A program made the translations under genes and the position numbers. Positions 4,803 to 5,687 of a stretch of DNA of 5,687 nt are shown here, one piece after another. The DNA lies in assembly GCA_030597965.1 (NCBI GenBank), contig JAUVQU010000154.1:1-5687 (forward strand). Reading direction: 5' to 3'. The stretch is from Cellvibrionaceae bacterium. Lineage in GTDB: Bacteria > Pseudomonadota > Gammaproteobacteria > Pseudomonadales > Cellvibrionaceae. The notes below the pieces were generated by a model, which did no database searches, was not told the DNA's origin, and was given only the letters and a program-made list of their open reading frames with translations. The number at the start of each line of letters is the position of its first letter. Within the stretch, counting starts at the first letter, position 1.

Positions 4803-5687
4803 CTACTCTGTAATTTGATATGGTTTTTCTGACGGCATTGGTAAATCGGGCAAGCCTTCTGCCGCCAGCATAAGACCTTTTTGAGAATAGTCCGCACTTT
4901 GTTTTAAGTCGCCCATGTGAGCAGACAATCGCGCCAATTCAGCATACGCCTCTGGCGTACCTTGCATGGCAAGACTGCTGTGAAAATAATCTTTTGCTTT
5001 GCCCCAAAGGCGATTGCGCAAAGATAATCGCCCCAACGCCAACAATAAATCTGTATTGTTGGGACGCTCTTGCAGCCAGCCCTCTGCTTCCAGTAATTGT
5101 CGCTGTGGGTCTTCGAATTTTAATGTGCCGTAACGGGTAATCAGTCGGCTATCCCAATGCTTTTTCAACGCTTTGCGCACTAGCGGCTCAGCATCTTTAG
5201 TGTTGCCAGTCGCTATTAAAAGATCCACATAAAGCAGTAATATTTCAGCATCCCGTTTAGGCTCTTTCGGTAAACTTTTCCAGGCTGCTACTAAACGCTC
5301 CTCGGCGGTGGAAGTTGCGCCCGGCACAGGCAGCGCGGCGGATTCTAATTTGTAGCGGTAGAGCAGCAATTTAAGGCCTTGCAATTCATCGCCACCGACG
5401 ATCTTGTAACGCACTAATGTTGGTAATAAACGCTCAAGTTCAGCCCAGTCCTGAAGAGCCACATACACTTGCCACAAAAGATCCAAAACAACACGATGAT
5501 TTGGCGCTAATTTTTTCGCCCGTTGCAATGTGGCTGCACACTGCTCGTACTTTTTGCCGACCAACTGCATTCTGGCCTGTGTTAACGCCACCGCTAATTC
5601 AGAATTTTCAGTAGAGTTTTGAGCTTTATTTAACAGTTCTAATGCCTGCTTCTCATCACCCAATTCATACGCACTACGAGCGGCCGC
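4803..5687 (-). CDS. hemY: HemY, TPR protein of haem biosynthesis, 5'-truncated by window edge (C-terminal 294 residues)
   Basis: The frame is open to the last base of the window. A TTG at 5663 is not a likely start, because the preceding residues (AAARSAYE) continue a normal helical repeat typical of HemY. The fragment is all-helical and TPR-like. HemY hallmarks in fragment numbering are RVVLDLLWQVYVALQDW (65-81), LVRYKIV, YGTLKFEDPQRQL (186-198), LALGRLSLRNRLWGKA (216-231) and EAYAELARL (246-254). E. coli HemY is about 398 residues, so roughly the first 100, with the two N-terminal membrane helices, lie outside. HemY is an inner-membrane protein whose TPR domain is linked to late porphyrin/haem synthesis; its exact role is debated. 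In gammaproteobacteria it usually closes a hemC-hemD-hemX-hemY cluster, so hemX and hemD are expected to the right of this window. It must not be confused with the Bacillus protoporphyrinogen oxidase of the same name. Confidence 0.93.
   Translation of the reverse strand, partial: AAARSAYELGDEKQALELLNKAQNSTENSELAVALTQARMQLVGKKYEQCAATLQRAKKLAPNHRVVLDLLWQVYVALQDWAELERLLPTLVRYKIVGGDELQGLKLLLYRYKLESAALPVPGATSTAEERLVAAWKSLPKEPKRDAEILLLYVDLLIATGNTKDAEPLVRKALKKHWDSRLITRYGTLKFEDPQRQLLEAEGWLQERPNNTDLLLALGRLSLRNRLWGKAKDYFHSSLAMQGTPEAYAELARLSAHMGDLKQSADYSQKGLMLAAEGLPDLPMPSEKPYQITE

Noticed and set aside
5680..5687. NotI site GCGGCCGC exactly at the window end, possible cloning junction
   Set aside because: The bases translate in frame to an Ala-rich stretch expected in HemY, so natural sequence explains it; nothing vector-like is seen.

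Overview
The window is ordinary double-stranded bacterial chromosome. Seven protein-coding genes are packed into two convergent blocks: four on the + strand (1-3955) and three on the - strand (4013-5687). The encoded DgkA and HemY are closest in character to those of Gammaproteobacteria. A Cellvibrionales- or Pseudomonas-like host is a guess from protein character and moderate base composition; nothing here proves the genus. I see no rRNA, tRNA, CRISPR array, insertion sequence, phage gene or attachment site.

The left block is one tightly coupled operon: DUF3348 protein (5'-truncated by the window edge), MotA/TolQ/ExbB-like membrane protein with a roughly 485-residue cytoplasmic tail (DUF802 type), MotB/OmpA-like protein, and DUF2894 protein. 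Junctions are a 4-base ATGA overlap, a 4-base gap and a 7-base gap. Genes 2 and 3 together look like a proton-driven stator or rotor unit: a four-helix channel subunit plus a single-helix subunit with the conserved transmembrane Asp and a peptidoglycan-binding OmpA-like domain. The nearest described architecture I know is ZorA/ZorB of the Zorya anti-phage systems. However, the Zorya effectors (ZorC, ZorD or ZorE) are absent, and two soluble proteins of unknown function flank the motor pair instead. This four-gene set recurs, as I remember it, in beta- and gammaproteobacterial genomes as a run of DUF-annotated genes. I know of no assigned function, so it is the best candidate here for an undescribed system.

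The right block, read leftwards, is the 3' part of hemY (TPR protein linked to late haem synthesis), dgkA (integral-membrane diacylglycerol kinase, apparently TTG-started 5 bases after hemY) and a small VOC/glyoxalase-fold protein that lacks the usual metal ligands. These are housekeeping or accessory genes and have no obvious functional link to the motor operon. A perfect 9-bp hairpin without a U-tract lies between the two convergent blocks (3965-3988).

There is no gene-free stretch longer than about 60 bases.
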